Positions 7,897 to 17,085 of a stretch of DNA of 64,000 nt are shown piece by piece (position 1 is the first letter of the stretch; every line of letters starts with the position of its first letter). The stretch covers positions 1,860,001 through 1,924,000 of the forward strand of contig CAWCHV010000007.1 of NCBI GenBank assembly GCA_963795435.1, read 5' to 3'. This DNA is from JAFKFI01 sp963795435 (GTDB lineage Bacteria; Pseudomonadota; Alphaproteobacteria; Acetobacterales; Acetobacteraceae). Under the pieces are notes generated by a model. The model saw nothing but the letters and a program-made list of their open reading frames with translations. It was not told the origin of the DNA and did not search any database. Made by a program: the position numbers and the translations under genes.

Positions 7897-8700
7897 GCGG
7901 ACGCCCGTCTGTTTAGCACCGAAGATGAGCGTGGCCCGCGCGTAGCAGGATTCGGCGCTGAAAGCATGGAAAGGACCAGAACCTGGCGATAGCCGCCGAG
8001 GGATCCCGAGTTTTGAGCGCACTGCAACTCCGCAGCCAGCGGGAACGTCCGCGAGATACCCGCCGCAAGGCGACACACCTCCGAAGCTGAGGAGGTCGGC
8101 CGATCTTCACGCACGCGCTTTCGACTGCATCACCCTTTGCTCGTCGGCGAAGCACGGCGTTGTCATCGCCTTTGTTCGTCGATCACCGCCCGCACCCTGA
8201 GAGCGGCCCCGAGGCGTCACTCAAGGTCACAGCCTCGAACTGGCAACGGTGTGCCCGCAGCTTGCCGATCTCGCTCCTGTCGGGGCGGAGGCGCACCTCG
8301 CCGTAGTGCAGGGCTAAGCGCAGGCGAGGTTGACCGGTCGCCTGGTACACATCATCCATGATGTGCCGGGCGGTCTGCGCGACGGCCGCCCCCCGGGCCA
8401 GTGGCGTACGGCTTCTTCCAATGCTTGCCGGGCTGGGGCATCGGCCCGGGCGTGCATCAGGCGGCCAAACCCGTGCACATCACCTGCCCGCGAGGCCGCC
8501 TCGCGGGCGTCGTCGAGGACACCGGCGTGGCGAGAGTGGCCATCCCTCGGACGGTCACGAGGCGTGCGAGCAAGCAGCATGCCCGGGCCGATTTTGGCGG
8601 GTGCTGCCGACGTATACGTCGCTGCGTCTTTTGTATACCGTGCGCACGCGAACGCGGAAGCAACGGCGAACGCCGGAAAGTAAACCAGGGAGGAAGGCCG
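7897..8700. other. 804-nt region without a convincing gene
   Basis: All frames here are short or antisense to better genes, and none shows a recognisable family. The segment 8330-8570 reads fairly coding-like on the minus strand but has no supported start or match I know. The right end holds the promoter region of the sugar ABC operon, including a perfect palindrome at 8608-8621. Confidence 0.5.
8608..8621. promoter_or_regulatory. Perfect 14-bp palindrome, candidate operator of the ABC operon
   Basis: CGACGTATACGTCG is a perfect palindrome about 80 nt upstream of the binding-protein ATG. A related TTGTATACCG half-match lies 20 bases further on (8630-8639). GTATAC-centred palindromes are typical operators of GntR-family regulators. 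No regulator gene lies next to the operon, so the binding factor is unknown. Confidence 0.4.
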
Positions 8701-9834
8701 ATGCGAAAGAGGATATACGCCCTTGCTGGTGCCTGCGCTCTTGGCGCGGCGCTGCTGGCGCCCGGCGCCGCAATGGCCGCGAAATACAAGATCTATCTGA
8801 GCATGAGCTACATTGGCAACGACTGGCAGGCCGAAGCGGCGAATATGGTCAAGGCAATGGCGGCCGCGCCCGGCATGAAGGACAAGGTCGATCTCGAGGT
8901 GCAGGTTGCCGGCCCGAATGCGCAGCGGCAGATCCAGCAGATCAACGCCATGGTGCAGGCAGGCGCCAAGGCGATCGTCGTCTTTCCGATCTCGCCGACC
9001 GCGCTCAACCAGGTCGTCCACCACGCCTGCGAGGCCGGTGTGTTGATCATCGCCTACGACGCCGAGATCACAGAGCCCTGTGCCTACAACGTGCACATCG
9101 ACCAGCTCGAGGCCGGCCGGGTCACGGCGGAATGGCTGGCCAAGAAGCTGGACGGCAAGGGCAACATCGTGGTGATCACCGGCGTTCCCGGCACCTCCGT
9201 CGACGTGCAGCGCACCCAGGCGGCGAAGGAGGTGTTTGCCAAGCACCCTGGCATCCACATCGTTTCCGAGGGTGTCGGCATGTGGAGCCAGGCGGTCGCG
9301 CGCACGGAGCTCACCAAGATCCTCGCGACCCATCCCTGGAGCGACATCAACGGGCTCTGGATGCAGGTGGGGTGCTACACCGCGGCCTCGATGGAGAAGG
9401 AGGCCGGGATCGCGGATGACAAGCTGATCCCCTGCGCCGGAGAGGGCGCAAACGGCCACCGCATCCAGATGCTGAAAGTTGGCGACAAGCAGGTGGAGGG
9501 CGCCCAGGGCACGTATACGCCGATGGGGGAGAGCAGCATTTCCTACGCGTCGCCGCCCTATTCCGGCGCGCTTGCACTGAAGCTAGCCGTGAAGAAGCTC
9601 GATGGCGGCGAGATTCCCAAATTGACCAAGCTGCCGCTGCCGATTGCCACGGATGAAACCGTCAAACTATGCGTGAAGGGTACCTGGGAGGAGATGGAGC
9701 AGGGCTGCAACGTCTTCCAGCCGGCGATCATCAGCAATCCCGGTTGGTTTGCCGCGATTTATTCACCAGATACGCCGGAAGTGGGCCTGCAGGCCGCTCT
9801 GAACGGAGCGCCGGAGAAAACCGCGGGGAAGTAG
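8701..9834 (+). CDS. Sugar ABC transporter substrate-binding protein
   Basis: 377-aa periplasmic binding protein of the ribose/galactose type (Peripla_BP_4 fold). A clear signal peptide spans residues 1-27 (RKRIYALAGACALGAALL, cleavage after AMA). The mature part starts with the fold's first strand (YKIYLSMSYIGNDWQAEAAN), followed by QQINAMVQAGAKAIVVFP, an FPISPTAL ligand-pocket loop and VITGVPGTSVD. The ATG follows a good ribosome site (GGGAGGAAGG). A longer upstream frame exists but lacks such a site. First gene of a four-gene operon with an ATPase, a double permease and an SMP-30 lactonase, so the substrate is probably a sugar or sugar lactone. Confidence 0.93.
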   Translation: MRKRIYALAGACALGAALLAPGAAMAAKYKIYLSMSYIGNDWQAEAANMVKAMAAAPGMKDKVDLEVQVAGPNAQRQIQQINAMVQAGAKAIVVFPISPTALNQVVHHACEAGVLIIAYDAEITEPCAYNVHIDQLEAGRVTAEWLAKKLDGKGNIVVITGVPGTSVDVQRTQAAKEVFAKHPGIHIVSEGVGMWSQAVARTELTKILATHPWSDINGLWMQVGCYTAASMEKEAGIADDKLIPCAGEGANGHRIQMLKVGDKQVEGAQGTYTPMGESSISYASPPYSGALALKLAVKKLDGGEIPKLTKLPLPIATDETVKLCVKGTWEEMEQGCNVFQPAIISNPGWFAAIYSPDTPEVGLQAALNGAPEKTAGK

Positions 9835-9891
9835 CGGGCACGCCGGCGTGGCGAAATCGCTCCGGCCGACTCCGCCCCGAGGAGCGAAACG

Positions 9892-11445
9892 ATGACGCAG
9901 GCGCCCGCGATCGCCGCCGAGGGCGTGCGCAAGTCCTACGGCTCCACGGTCGCGCTAGATGGCGTCGGCCTGAACGTTCCCGCCGGCAGCGTGCATGCGC
10001 TTCTTGGCGAGAACGGCGCCGGCAAGTCAACCATGGTAAAGCTGCTTAGCGGCCTGATCCGGGCGGATGCGGGACGGATCACGATCTTCGGGCAAGCCGC
10101 CGAGTTGCATTCGCCGCGCGATGCACACGGGCTCGGCGTCCAGACCGCGTTTCAGGAGCTGACCCTGGTGCCCGACCTGACGGTCTGGGAGAACGTGTTG
10201 CTGCCCTATCAACCGACGGGCTTCGCCGGCCTGCTGCGCGCCCGACGCGGCGAGGCGATGGTGGCCGAATTGCTCGCGCGGCTCGGTATTGGCGGCGTCT
10301 CGCCGCGGCAGGTGGTGCGCGATCTCGACCTGCCGGTGCGTCAGAAGATCGAGATCGCCCGCACCCTGCTGCGCAAACCGCGCATCCTGCTCCTGGACGA
10401 GCCAACCTCCGCGCTGTCAGTCGGCGATATCGAGTGGCTGGCCGCGATCGTAGCGGCGGAGAAGCGGCGGGGCACGACGGTCGTGTTCATCTCCCACCGC
10501 ATGCCGGAAGTCCGCCTGTTCTGCGATGCGCTCAGTGTGTTGCGCAACGGCCGCAATGTCGGCACCTACGACGTAGATGCAGTGTCCGACCACGAGGTAG
10601 TGGAGCTAATCATCGGCCGCTCTCTCAGTGCGACCTTTCCGCCGAAGCCGGAGCCGCAAGCTGGCGCGCCTGCGGTGCTGTCCGTCGCCGGCTTGTCTGT
10701 CGGGCGCTTGCAGGGCGCTTCGTTCGACCTCCGGCCGGGCGAGATCCTCGGCCTGGCCGGGCTGCAGGGGATGGGGCAGCTCGAACTGTTCCTGGCGCTG
10801 TTCGGCGACATAGCGACGACGGGCGGCAGCATCCGGGTCGACGGTCGTCCGGTTACGCTGCACGCGCCGAGCGACGCGGTGGCGGCGAAGATCGGCTTTG
10901 CCCTGGTACCGGAGGATCGCAAGACCGAGGGCCTGTTCCTTCGGCTGGACGGCCGGCGCAATGCCACCATGCCGGTGATCGACCGCTTTACTCGGGCGGG
11001 CCTGGTCGACGGGGGGGCCGAGCAGGCGGCGGTGGTTGGTGCGCTCAAGCGCGTGCAGGTGGACGAGCGGGCGCTGTATACGCGCGCGGGCGCCTTCAGC
11101 GGCGGCAACCAGCAGAAGCTCGTGCTGGCGAAATGGATTCTTGCTGGCAGCCGGGTGCTGCTGTTGTTCGACCCGACGCGCGGTGTCGATGTCGGGACCA
11201 AGCACGAGATCTACGTGCTGATCAACGACTACGCGCGCGCAGGGGGCGCGGTCCTGCTGTATTCGACCGAGCTTGAAGAGGTCATCCATCTCAGCCACCG
11301 CGTGCTCGTGGTATATGGCGGGCGGATCGTCCGCGAACTCGACGACGCGCGCGGCGAAATCAGCGAGAATGCCATCATGCATGCGGCGCTTGGGGGCAGC
11401 TCCGCGTCCAAGCCGGTCCCGGCCGTGTTAGTCGCGGCGTCATGA
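9892..11445 (+). CDS. Sugar ABC transporter ATP-binding protein (RbsA/MglA type, two NBDs)
   Basis: 517-aa cytoplasmic ATPase with two nucleotide-binding domains, the form used by CUT2 sugar importers. NBD1 has Walker A GENGAGKST (about 39-47) and Walker B ILLLDEPTSAL, but its signature region reads LDLPVRQKIEIA rather than LSGGQ. NBD2 has a degenerate Walker A (GLQGMGQLELFL), a good signature (FSGGNQQKLVLAK) and Walker B with Asp replacing the catalytic Glu (LLLFDPTRGVDVG). This asymmetry is usual for RbsA-like proteins. The last four bases overlap the start of the permease gene (ATGA). Confidence 0.95.
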   Translation: MTQAPAIAAEGVRKSYGSTVALDGVGLNVPAGSVHALLGENGAGKSTMVKLLSGLIRADAGRITIFGQAAELHSPRDAHGLGVQTAFQELTLVPDLTVWENVLLPYQPTGFAGLLRARRGEAMVAELLARLGIGGVSPRQVVRDLDLPVRQKIEIARTLLRKPRILLLDEPTSALSVGDIEWLAAIVAAEKRRGTTVVFISHRMPEVRLFCDALSVLRNGRNVGTYDVDAVSDHEVVELIIGRSLSATFPPKPEPQAGAPAVLSVAGLSVGRLQGASFDLRPGEILGLAGLQGMGQLELFLALFGDIATTGGSIRVDGRPVTLHAPSDAVAAKIGFALVPEDRKTEGLFLRLDGRRNATMPVIDRFTRAGLVDGGAEQAAVVGALKRVQVDERALYTRAGAFSGGNQQKLVLAKWILAGSRVLLLFDPTRGVDVGTKHEIYVLINDYARAGGAVLLYSTELEEVIHLSHRVLVVYGGRIVRELDDARGEISENAIMHAALGGSSASKPVPAVLVAAS

Positions 11446-13484
11446 GCGACATCGCGCTGCAAACGGCGGCCGCGCCGACGCGGCTCGGGCTGTCGCTGGT
11501 GCGCCACCGCGGCCTCCTGATGGCGATCCTGGTCTTTCTGGTGCTGTTCGGCATCGTCAACCTGGTCTCGCCCAAAACCTACAGCTTTTTCGACTTCAGC
11601 TACATGTCGACTGGCGGCACTACCTTGGCGCTCGCGGCGATCGGCGAGACGCTGGTGATCCTGACCGGCGGCTTCGACTTGAGCGTCGGCGCGGCGATCT
11701 CCGTGGTCAACGTGACGCTGGCGAGCCACATGCAGGAAAGCTTTGGCTCGGAGATCGGCTGGGGGCTGGCCGGGCTTGCCATCGGCGCGGCGATCGGCGC
11801 GTTCAACGGCGTGTTCGTGGCGCTGCTGCGCTTGCAGCCGATCGTGGTCACGCTGGCAAGCATGTTCATCGTCCAAGGCATCACGCTGCTGGTGATGGAT
11901 AAGCCGGGCGGTCAGATCGCGCCCGACTTCTCGACGTTCCTTACCGGCTCGGCGATTCCGGACGTGCTGCCGGCGGCGATCGTCATTCTGGCGGCGGCGC
12001 TGTTGGCGTGGACGGCGCTGGCGCATTCGCGTTTCGGCACGTCGCTGTACGCGGTCGGCAGCGACCAGGATGCCGCGGCTGCGGCAGGCATCGAGGTCGT
12101 CCGGACCGAGTTCGCAGCTTATACTTTGGCCGGTCTTATGTATGGCGCGGCCGGCGTGTTCGTATCGGCGCAGACTGGATCGGGCGATCCGCTGGTCGGG
12201 AATCCGCTGCTGCTGCAGGTGTTCGCCGCGATCGTCATCGGCGGCACCGTGTTCGGTGGCGGACGCGGCGGCTGCCTGGGATCGGTGTTCGGTTCCTACA
12301 GCCTAATGCTGATCATCAACATCCTGCTGATCCTCAATATCTCGGCCTACTACGCGACCGTCGTGGAAGGCGCGATTTTGGCGCTGGCGGCACTCGGCAT
12401 CTCGCTCGACCGGCGCTCACCGATCGCGCAGTGGCTACGCCGGTTTGCGCATCGCACGCGAATGCCGCTCGGCAGTGGGCCCGCGCAACCGGCGCGGCCG
12501 CTGGTATTCCTCGCCCAGCCGATGCCGCCTGGCGAGAGGCTGCCCTGGTGGCGGCGGCACGCCGAGGATTTGCGCTATGCATTGCCGGCCTATGTCTGCT
12601 TCGCGTTGGTGCTGATCGGCACCGGCTTCATGTATAGCGGCCTCGGCTTCGGCTACGTCGATTCGTTGCTGCTGCTCGGCTCGTTCCTGGCGGTGCTGTC
12701 GCTTGGCCAGGGCGCGGTGATCCTGACCGGCGGCCTCGATCTGTCGCTGCCCTGGGCCATCGGCCTATGCGGCATCCTGCTCGCCGGCATCGTACAGGGC
12801 CGGGCGTTCGAGGCCGTCTGGGCGATTCCGTTGGTGCTGGCGATCGGCGGGTTGATCGGGTTGTTCAACGGTTTGGGGATCGTGCTGTTCGCGCTGCCGC
12901 CGATCGTGGTGACCCTGGCGATGGACGGCATCCTGCAAGGCGTCGCGATGGTCTACAGCAACGGCACCCCGAGCGGCTTCGCGCCACCTGGGCTGCGCTG
13001 GCTGATGACCGCGCGCGTGGGGGGCGTCACGCCGGTATTGTGGCTGCTGGCGATCTTCGTGATCATGGCGACTTTGCTGTTGTCGCGCACCCCGTTCGGC
13101 CGCCGAGTGTATGCCATTGGCAACAGCGTGCGCGCGGCGCGGCTGTCGGGGGTGAATGTCGGACGTACCCTGGTGCTGGTCTACGTGCTGAGCGGTCTGT
13201 GCTCAGCCATCGTCGGCGTCCTGCTGGACGGGTTTAGCGGCCAGGCGAGCCTCGGTATGGGCGACTCCTATTTGCTGCCGTCGATCGCCGTCGTAGTGGT
13301 CGGCGGCACGCTGATCACCGGCGGCCGCGGTTCGTATCTCGGCATGATCGGCGGCGTGCTGCTGCTGACGGCGCTGCAGATCTTGCTGGCCGGCACGACC
13401 CTGCCGGACGCCATGCGCCAGATTATCTACGGCCTGGTCGTGCTCGGCGCCGTGCTGGCCCTGCGCGAGCGGCGGACGGGCTGA
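11442..13484 (+). CDS. Fused double permease of a CUT2-type sugar ABC transporter
   Basis: 680-aa integral membrane protein containing two complete RbsC-type permease units in one chain. The first has the family motif ILTGGFDLSVGA at about 73-84, followed by a VIGGTVFGGGRGG segment. The second has VILTGGLDLSLPW near residue 425 and VVVGGTLITGGRG near the C-terminus. A hydrophilic Arg/Pro-rich linker (about 335-385) joins them. In RbsC-type importers the pore is normally a dimer of a ~330-residue permease or of two separate genes, so here the heterodimer is covalently tied. Translationally coupled to the ATPase gene. The substrate is probably a sugar or sugar acid/lactone, judged from the SMP-30 gene downstream. 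Confidence 0.94.
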   Translation: MSDIALQTAAAPTRLGLSLVRHRGLLMAILVFLVLFGIVNLVSPKTYSFFDFSYMSTGGTTLALAAIGETLVILTGGFDLSVGAAISVVNVTLASHMQESFGSEIGWGLAGLAIGAAIGAFNGVFVALLRLQPIVVTLASMFIVQGITLLVMDKPGGQIAPDFSTFLTGSAIPDVLPAAIVILAAALLAWTALAHSRFGTSLYAVGSDQDAAAAAGIEVVRTEFAAYTLAGLMYGAAGVFVSAQTGSGDPLVGNPLLLQVFAAIVIGGTVFGGGRGGCLGSVFGSYSLMLIINILLILNISAYYATVVEGAILALAALGISLDRRSPIAQWLRRFAHRTRMPLGSGPAQPARPLVFLAQPMPPGERLPWWRRHAEDLRYALPAYVCFALVLIGTGFMYSGLGFGYVDSLLLLGSFLAVLSLGQGAVILTGGLDLSLPWAIGLCGILLAGIVQGRAFEAVWAIPLVLAIGGLIGLFNGLGIVLFALPPIVVTLAMDGILQGVAMVYSNGTPSGFAPPGLRWLMTARVGGVTPVLWLLAIFVIMATLLLSRTPFGRRVYAIGNSVRAARLSGVNVGRTLVLVYVLSGLCSAIVGVLLDGFSGQASLGMGDSYLLPSIAVVVVGGTLITGGRGSYLGMIGGVLLLTALQILLAGTTLPDAMRQIIYGLVVLGAVLALRERRTG

Positions 13485-13517
13485 CGCAAGGCGGGACCAC
13501 AAGGGGAGAAGACGCAT

Positions 13518-14405
13518 ATGGCTGGTACCGCGCCCGATGTTCGCGTGCTGGTGGATTGCAAGACAATCCTCGGCGAAGGACCGCTGTGGGATGTGCAGAC
13601 GCAGCGGCTCTATTGGATCGACAGTTTTGGCAACAAGGTGTTTCGCAGCACGGCCGAGGGTACGGAGGTCGAGACCTGGGACGTGCCGGCGAAGGTCGGC
13701 TCGATGGCGCTACGTCGCAACGAAGGCGCGATCGTGTCGTTGCAGAGCGGCTTCCAGGCGCTGGACTTCCGGACCGGCGCATGCACGCCGATTGTCGACC
13801 CCGAGGCTGATACCCCCTCGACACGCCTGAACGACGGCAAGGTGGACCCGCACGGCCGGTTCGTCTGCGGATCGATGGACATGCAGGAGGCCGGCCCGAA
13901 CGGCGCGCTGTATCGGCTCGATCCGGACATGAGCGTGCACAAGCTGGAAGCCGGCATCATCTGCTCGAACGGCCCGTGCTGGAGTCCGAATGGGCGCATC
14001 TTCTATTTCACCGACACTTGGTCGGAGGAGATCTCCGCCTATGACTGGGATCTGGCGGGCGGCACGCCCAGCAACAAGCGCACCTTCACTTCATTCAGAG
14101 GCAAGGGCGGCGCGCCCGATGGCGCCACGGTAGATGCCGAGGGCTATGTCTGGAGCGCCGCGGTCTATGCCGGCGAACTCAGGCGTTTCGCGCCGGACGG
14201 CAGTCTGGACCGCACGATCAGCATGCCGGTCCTGAAGGTCACCAGCGTGATGTTCGGCGGGCCGGACCTCGATGTGCTGTTCGTCACCTCGATGGCTAAG
14301 CCTCCACTGCCACGATTTCCTGAAGACGGGCCGCTCGGCGGCAGCCTGTTCGCGATCTACGGTCTTGGCGTGCGTGGAGTTCCGGAACGGCGCTTTGCAG
14401 GCTGA
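13518..14405 (+). CDS. SMP-30/gluconolactonase-family hydrolase
   Basis: 295-aa six-bladed beta-propeller lactonase of the SMP-30/Gnl/regucalcin family. The N-terminal metal-ligand motif is LGEGPLWDVQTQRLYWID. Further family signatures are RLNDGKVDPHGRFVCGSMD and NGPCWSPNGRIFYFTDT, and the later metal-binding region reads GAPDGATVDAEGYVW. There is no signal peptide, so it is cytoplasmic. It starts 33 nt after the permease stop with an AGGGGAG ribosome site and belongs to the transporter operon. The likely role is opening the lactone of an imported aldonolactone or of an oxidised sugar. Confidence 0.93.
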   Translation: MAGTAPDVRVLVDCKTILGEGPLWDVQTQRLYWIDSFGNKVFRSTAEGTEVETWDVPAKVGSMALRRNEGAIVSLQSGFQALDFRTGACTPIVDPEADTPSTRLNDGKVDPHGRFVCGSMDMQEAGPNGALYRLDPDMSVHKLEAGIICSNGPCWSPNGRIFYFTDTWSEEISAYDWDLAGGTPSNKRTFTSFRGKGGAPDGATVDAEGYVWSAAVYAGELRRFAPDGSLDRTISMPVLKVTSVMFGGPDLDVLFVTSMAKPPLPRFPEDGPLGGSLFAIYGLGVRGVPERRFAG

Positions 14406-14604
14406 ATTTCTGTCTCGGGATCACTATCCTTTGGTCGTCCGCATGTGATCGTCGAAAGCCGCAGCAAACCGCGACGCCGCGTGGTCCTGTTGTTCCGGCA
14501 ACATAATACCAGATCGGACCGCCTTCGGACAGGCCTCGGACGGATGCGCGCGCCTTCAGGTGCCCCTCGCCTCAATAACTCGCGTCCAAGCAGCTTTAAG
14601 GGGC

Positions 14605-14850
14605 TCAGGGAGCGAAAGGCGGAGGAAGTGACCCTTCTGCGCGACGCTTCTGCGCTTGGCGCAGGAGGGTCCGACGCGCCGTCTTGCGCTTGGCGGCGAC
14701 GGAGGGCGCGGCGGTGTTCCACGCTCGGCGGAGCTCCTCTGTCGCGAGCGCGGCGAGGGTGCGGTCCATTGGTTCCTCGTCGGCGTGCATCAGCCGCGAA
14801 TAGCCGGCGATGTCGGCCGCCATGATGGCGGCAAGGCGGCGTGTGGTCAT
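14605..14850 (-). pseudogene. Remnant of a class III adenylate/guanylate cyclase N-terminus
   Basis: The minus-strand frame starting MTTRRLAAIMAADIAGYSR at 14850 is the typical opening of alphaproteobacterial class III cyclases (MAADVVGYSRLM plus ADEE). Only about 30-40 residues resemble the family (to the LAALATEELR region). The rest is basic, low-complexity sequence, and no catalytic core follows. Flanking bases (14406-14604 and 14851-15020) hold no recognisable gene. The fragment cannot be an active cyclase. Confidence 0.55.
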
Positions 14851-15020
14851 GCCAGGAGCCCTGCCCCGTGCCATTCGTTCGATGAGACCACGAAACAGCC
14901 CGGCGTTCCAGCGGTCGCCCCGCCGTGCGATGACGATAGGACGGCACGCCGCTGCAGGTAGCCCGCCACGGCGCCGGGGTCTAAGCTCGGATGCAAGAGA
15001 GGGCAGGAAAGGACAAAACA

Positions 15021-15866
15021 ATGAAATTCGGCGGCGCGATGTTTTTTACCGATTACTCCATGACTTCGGTGGCGCTCGCCCGCGCGCTGGAGGAGCGCGG
15101 CTTCGAATCGGTGTGGGCGCCGGAGCACTCGCACATCCCGCTCTCGCGCAAGACGCCTTATCCGGGCGGCGGCGATCTGCCCAAGGAATACTACGACGCG
15201 ATGGACCCGTTCGTGACGCTGACGGCGGCGGGGGTGGTGACGACGAAGATCAAGCTCGGCACCGGCGTGCTGCTGGTGCAGCAGCGCGACACCATTCAGA
15301 CCGCGAAGCTCGTCGCCTCGATCGACCAGGTGTCGGGCGGGCGTTTCCTGTTCGGCGTCGGCGGCGGCTGGAACCAGGACGAGATGGAGAACCACGGCAC
15401 GGTGTTCGCCAGCCGCTTCAAGCGGATGCGCGAGAGCATCGAGGCGATGAAGGAGATCTGGACCAAGACCAAGGCGGAGTACCACGGCGAGTTCGTCAAT
15501 TTCGACCCGATGATGGCCTGGCCGAAGCCGGTGCAGAAGCCGCACCCGCCGATCATCGTCGGCGGCGCATGGCCGCACGCCGCGCGGCGTGCGATCCGCT
15601 ATGGCGATGGCTGGATACCGCTGGTCGCGCGCAACGACCTGCCGGATATCATTCCGGAGTTCCACAAGATGGTCCGCGAGGCCGGCCGCGACCCGGCAAG
15701 CATCGAGCTCACCGCGTGGGGGGCACCCGAGGATGCCGACGCGGTCAAGCGGTTCCGCGACCTCGGGATCTCGCGTGTCGTCACCACCTTCCGGCCGGAG
15801 GGCGCGGACCAGGTGATGCCGGTAATGGATCGGTGGGTGAAGGTGATGCGGGCAGTGAACGGATAA
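15021..15866 (+). CDS. Luciferase-like (LLM) F420/FMN-dependent oxidoreductase
   Basis: 281-aa TIM-barrel flavin oxidoreductase. It starts MKFGGAMFFTDYSM after an AGGAAAGGA ribosome site. Family motifs are FESVWAPEHSHIP, KLGTGVLLVQQRDTIQTAK, VSGGRFLFGVGGGWNQDEM and PHPPIIVGGAWPHAARRA. The length and the GVGGGWN segment match the TIGR03619-type F420-dependent subgroup, but whether F420 or FMN is used cannot be decided here. The substrate is unknown. The stop codon is followed within six bases by a palindromic repeat. A cyclase remnant lies upstream and asd downstream. Confidence 0.9.
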   Translation: MKFGGAMFFTDYSMTSVALARALEERGFESVWAPEHSHIPLSRKTPYPGGGDLPKEYYDAMDPFVTLTAAGVVTTKIKLGTGVLLVQQRDTIQTAKLVASIDQVSGGRFLFGVGGGWNQDEMENHGTVFASRFKRMRESIEAMKEIWTKTKAEYHGEFVNFDPMMAWPKPVQKPHPPIIVGGAWPHAARRAIRYGDGWIPLVARNDLPDIIPEFHKMVREAGRDPASIELTAWGAPEDADAVKRFRDLGISRVVTTFRPEGADQVMPVMDRWVKVMRAVNG

Positions 15867-15871
15867 GACGA

Positions 15872-15957
15872 CCCCTCACCCAGGCCCTCTCCCGCAAGCG
15901 CGGGAGAGGGAGAAGGCAACGCCCTCTCTCCGATTGGGGAGAGGGTTGGGTGAGGGG
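15872..15957. repeat. Dispersed GC-rich palindromic repeat, copy 1
   Basis: Nested inverted repeat with outer arms CCCCTCACCCAGGCCCTCTCCC and GGGAGAGGGTTGGGTGAGGG in opposite orientation, and an inner CCCTCTC / GAGAGGG pair. It starts 5 bases after the stop of the luciferase-like gene. A second full copy is at 59773-59848 and a short variant at 35941-35972. It can form a long hairpin and may terminate transcription. Such elements are common between genes of high-GC proteobacteria. Confidence 0.85.
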
Positions 15958-16042
15958 GCACCCCAGCCCCGCGTGGGAAAACCTTGCTACGGGCGCCCCG
16001 CGAAGCTAGCTCTCCGCAATTCGCACGAGCAGGAGCTAGAAC

Positions 16043-17074
16043 ATGGGCTACAGGGTCGCGGTCGTGGGCGCCACCGGGGCGGTCGGGCGCGAGATGCTGA
16101 AAACCCTGGCCGAGCGCAACTTCCCGGTGACGGAAGTCGCCGCCGTCGCGTCGGGCCGTTCGGCCGGCTCCGAGGTCTCGTTCGGCGACAAGGCCGTGCT
16201 CAAGGTGAGGGGGCTCGACAGCTTCGACTTCACCGGCTGGGATATCGGCCTGTTCAGCCCAGGCGCGGCGATCTCCGCCGTCCATGCCCCGCGCGCGGCG
16301 GCGGCGGGCTGCGTGGTGATCGACAATACCAGCCATTTCCGCATGGAGCCCGACGTTCCGCTGGTGGTCCCCGAGGTCAACCCGCAGCACCTCGCGCGTT
16401 TCGCCCGGCGGAAAATCATCGCCAACCCGAATTGTAGCACCATTCAGATGGTGGTCGCGCTGAAGCCGCTGCACGACCGTTTCAGGATCCGCCGCGTGGT
16501 GGTCGCCACCTACCAATCCGTCTCGGGCGCCGGCAAGGAGGGCATGGACGAGCTGTTCCGCCAGACCAAGGCGAGCTTCGTCAACGACCCGATCAAGCCA
16601 GAGCAATTCACCAAGGAGATCGCCTTCAACTGCATCCCCCACATCGACAAGTTCATGGAGGACGGGTCGACCAAGGAGGAGTGGAAGATGGTGGTCGAGA
16701 CCCGCAAGATCCTCGACCCGGACATCAAGGTGGTCGCGACCTGCGTGCGCGTCCCAGTGTTCATCGGCCACGCCGAGGCGATCACCGTCGAGTTCGAGCG
16801 CTCCGTCACCGCCGCCGACGCGCGTGCGGTGCTGCGCGATGCGCCCGGTGTGACGGTGATGGATACCCGCGAGGACGGCGGCTACATCACCCCGGCCGAA
16901 TGCGCCGGCGAGGACGCCGTGTTCGTCAGCCGCATCCGCAAGGACCCGACGGTCGAGCACGGGCTGTCCTTCTGGTGCGTGTCGGACAATCTGCGCAAGG
17001 GGGCGGCGCTCAACGCCGTGCAGATCGCCGAGACGCTGGTGGCGCAGGGGCTGCTCGCGCTCAAGGCGGCCTAG
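16043..17074 (+). CDS. asd: Aspartate-semialdehyde dehydrogenase
   Basis: 343-aa cytoplasmic enzyme that reduces aspartyl phosphate to aspartate semialdehyde, the branch point to lysine/diaminopimelate, threonine and methionine. The N-terminal NADP motif is VAVVGATGAVGREM. The catalytic nucleophile is Cys131 in NPNCSTIQ. The substrate-binding region includes TYQSVSGAGKEGMDEL, and the conserved C-terminal half holds RVPVFIGHAEAITVEF with the active-site His. Length is normal for the bacterial enzyme. It is convergent with the K+/H+ antiporter gene, 11 nt between stops. An essential housekeeping gene, apparently intact. Confidence 0.98.
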   Translation: MGYRVAVVGATGAVGREMLKTLAERNFPVTEVAAVASGRSAGSEVSFGDKAVLKVRGLDSFDFTGWDIGLFSPGAAISAVHAPRAAAAGCVVIDNTSHFRMEPDVPLVVPEVNPQHLARFARRKIIANPNCSTIQMVVALKPLHDRFRIRRVVVATYQSVSGAGKEGMDELFRQTKASFVNDPIKPEQFTKEIAFNCIPHIDKFMEDGSTKEEWKMVVETRKILDPDIKVVATCVRVPVFIGHAEAITVEFERSVTAADARAVLRDAPGVTVMDTREDGGYITPAECAGEDAVFVSRIRKDPTVEHGLSFWCVSDNLRKGAALNAVQIAETLVAQGLLALKAA

Positions 17075-17085
17075 ATCCGCCACCT

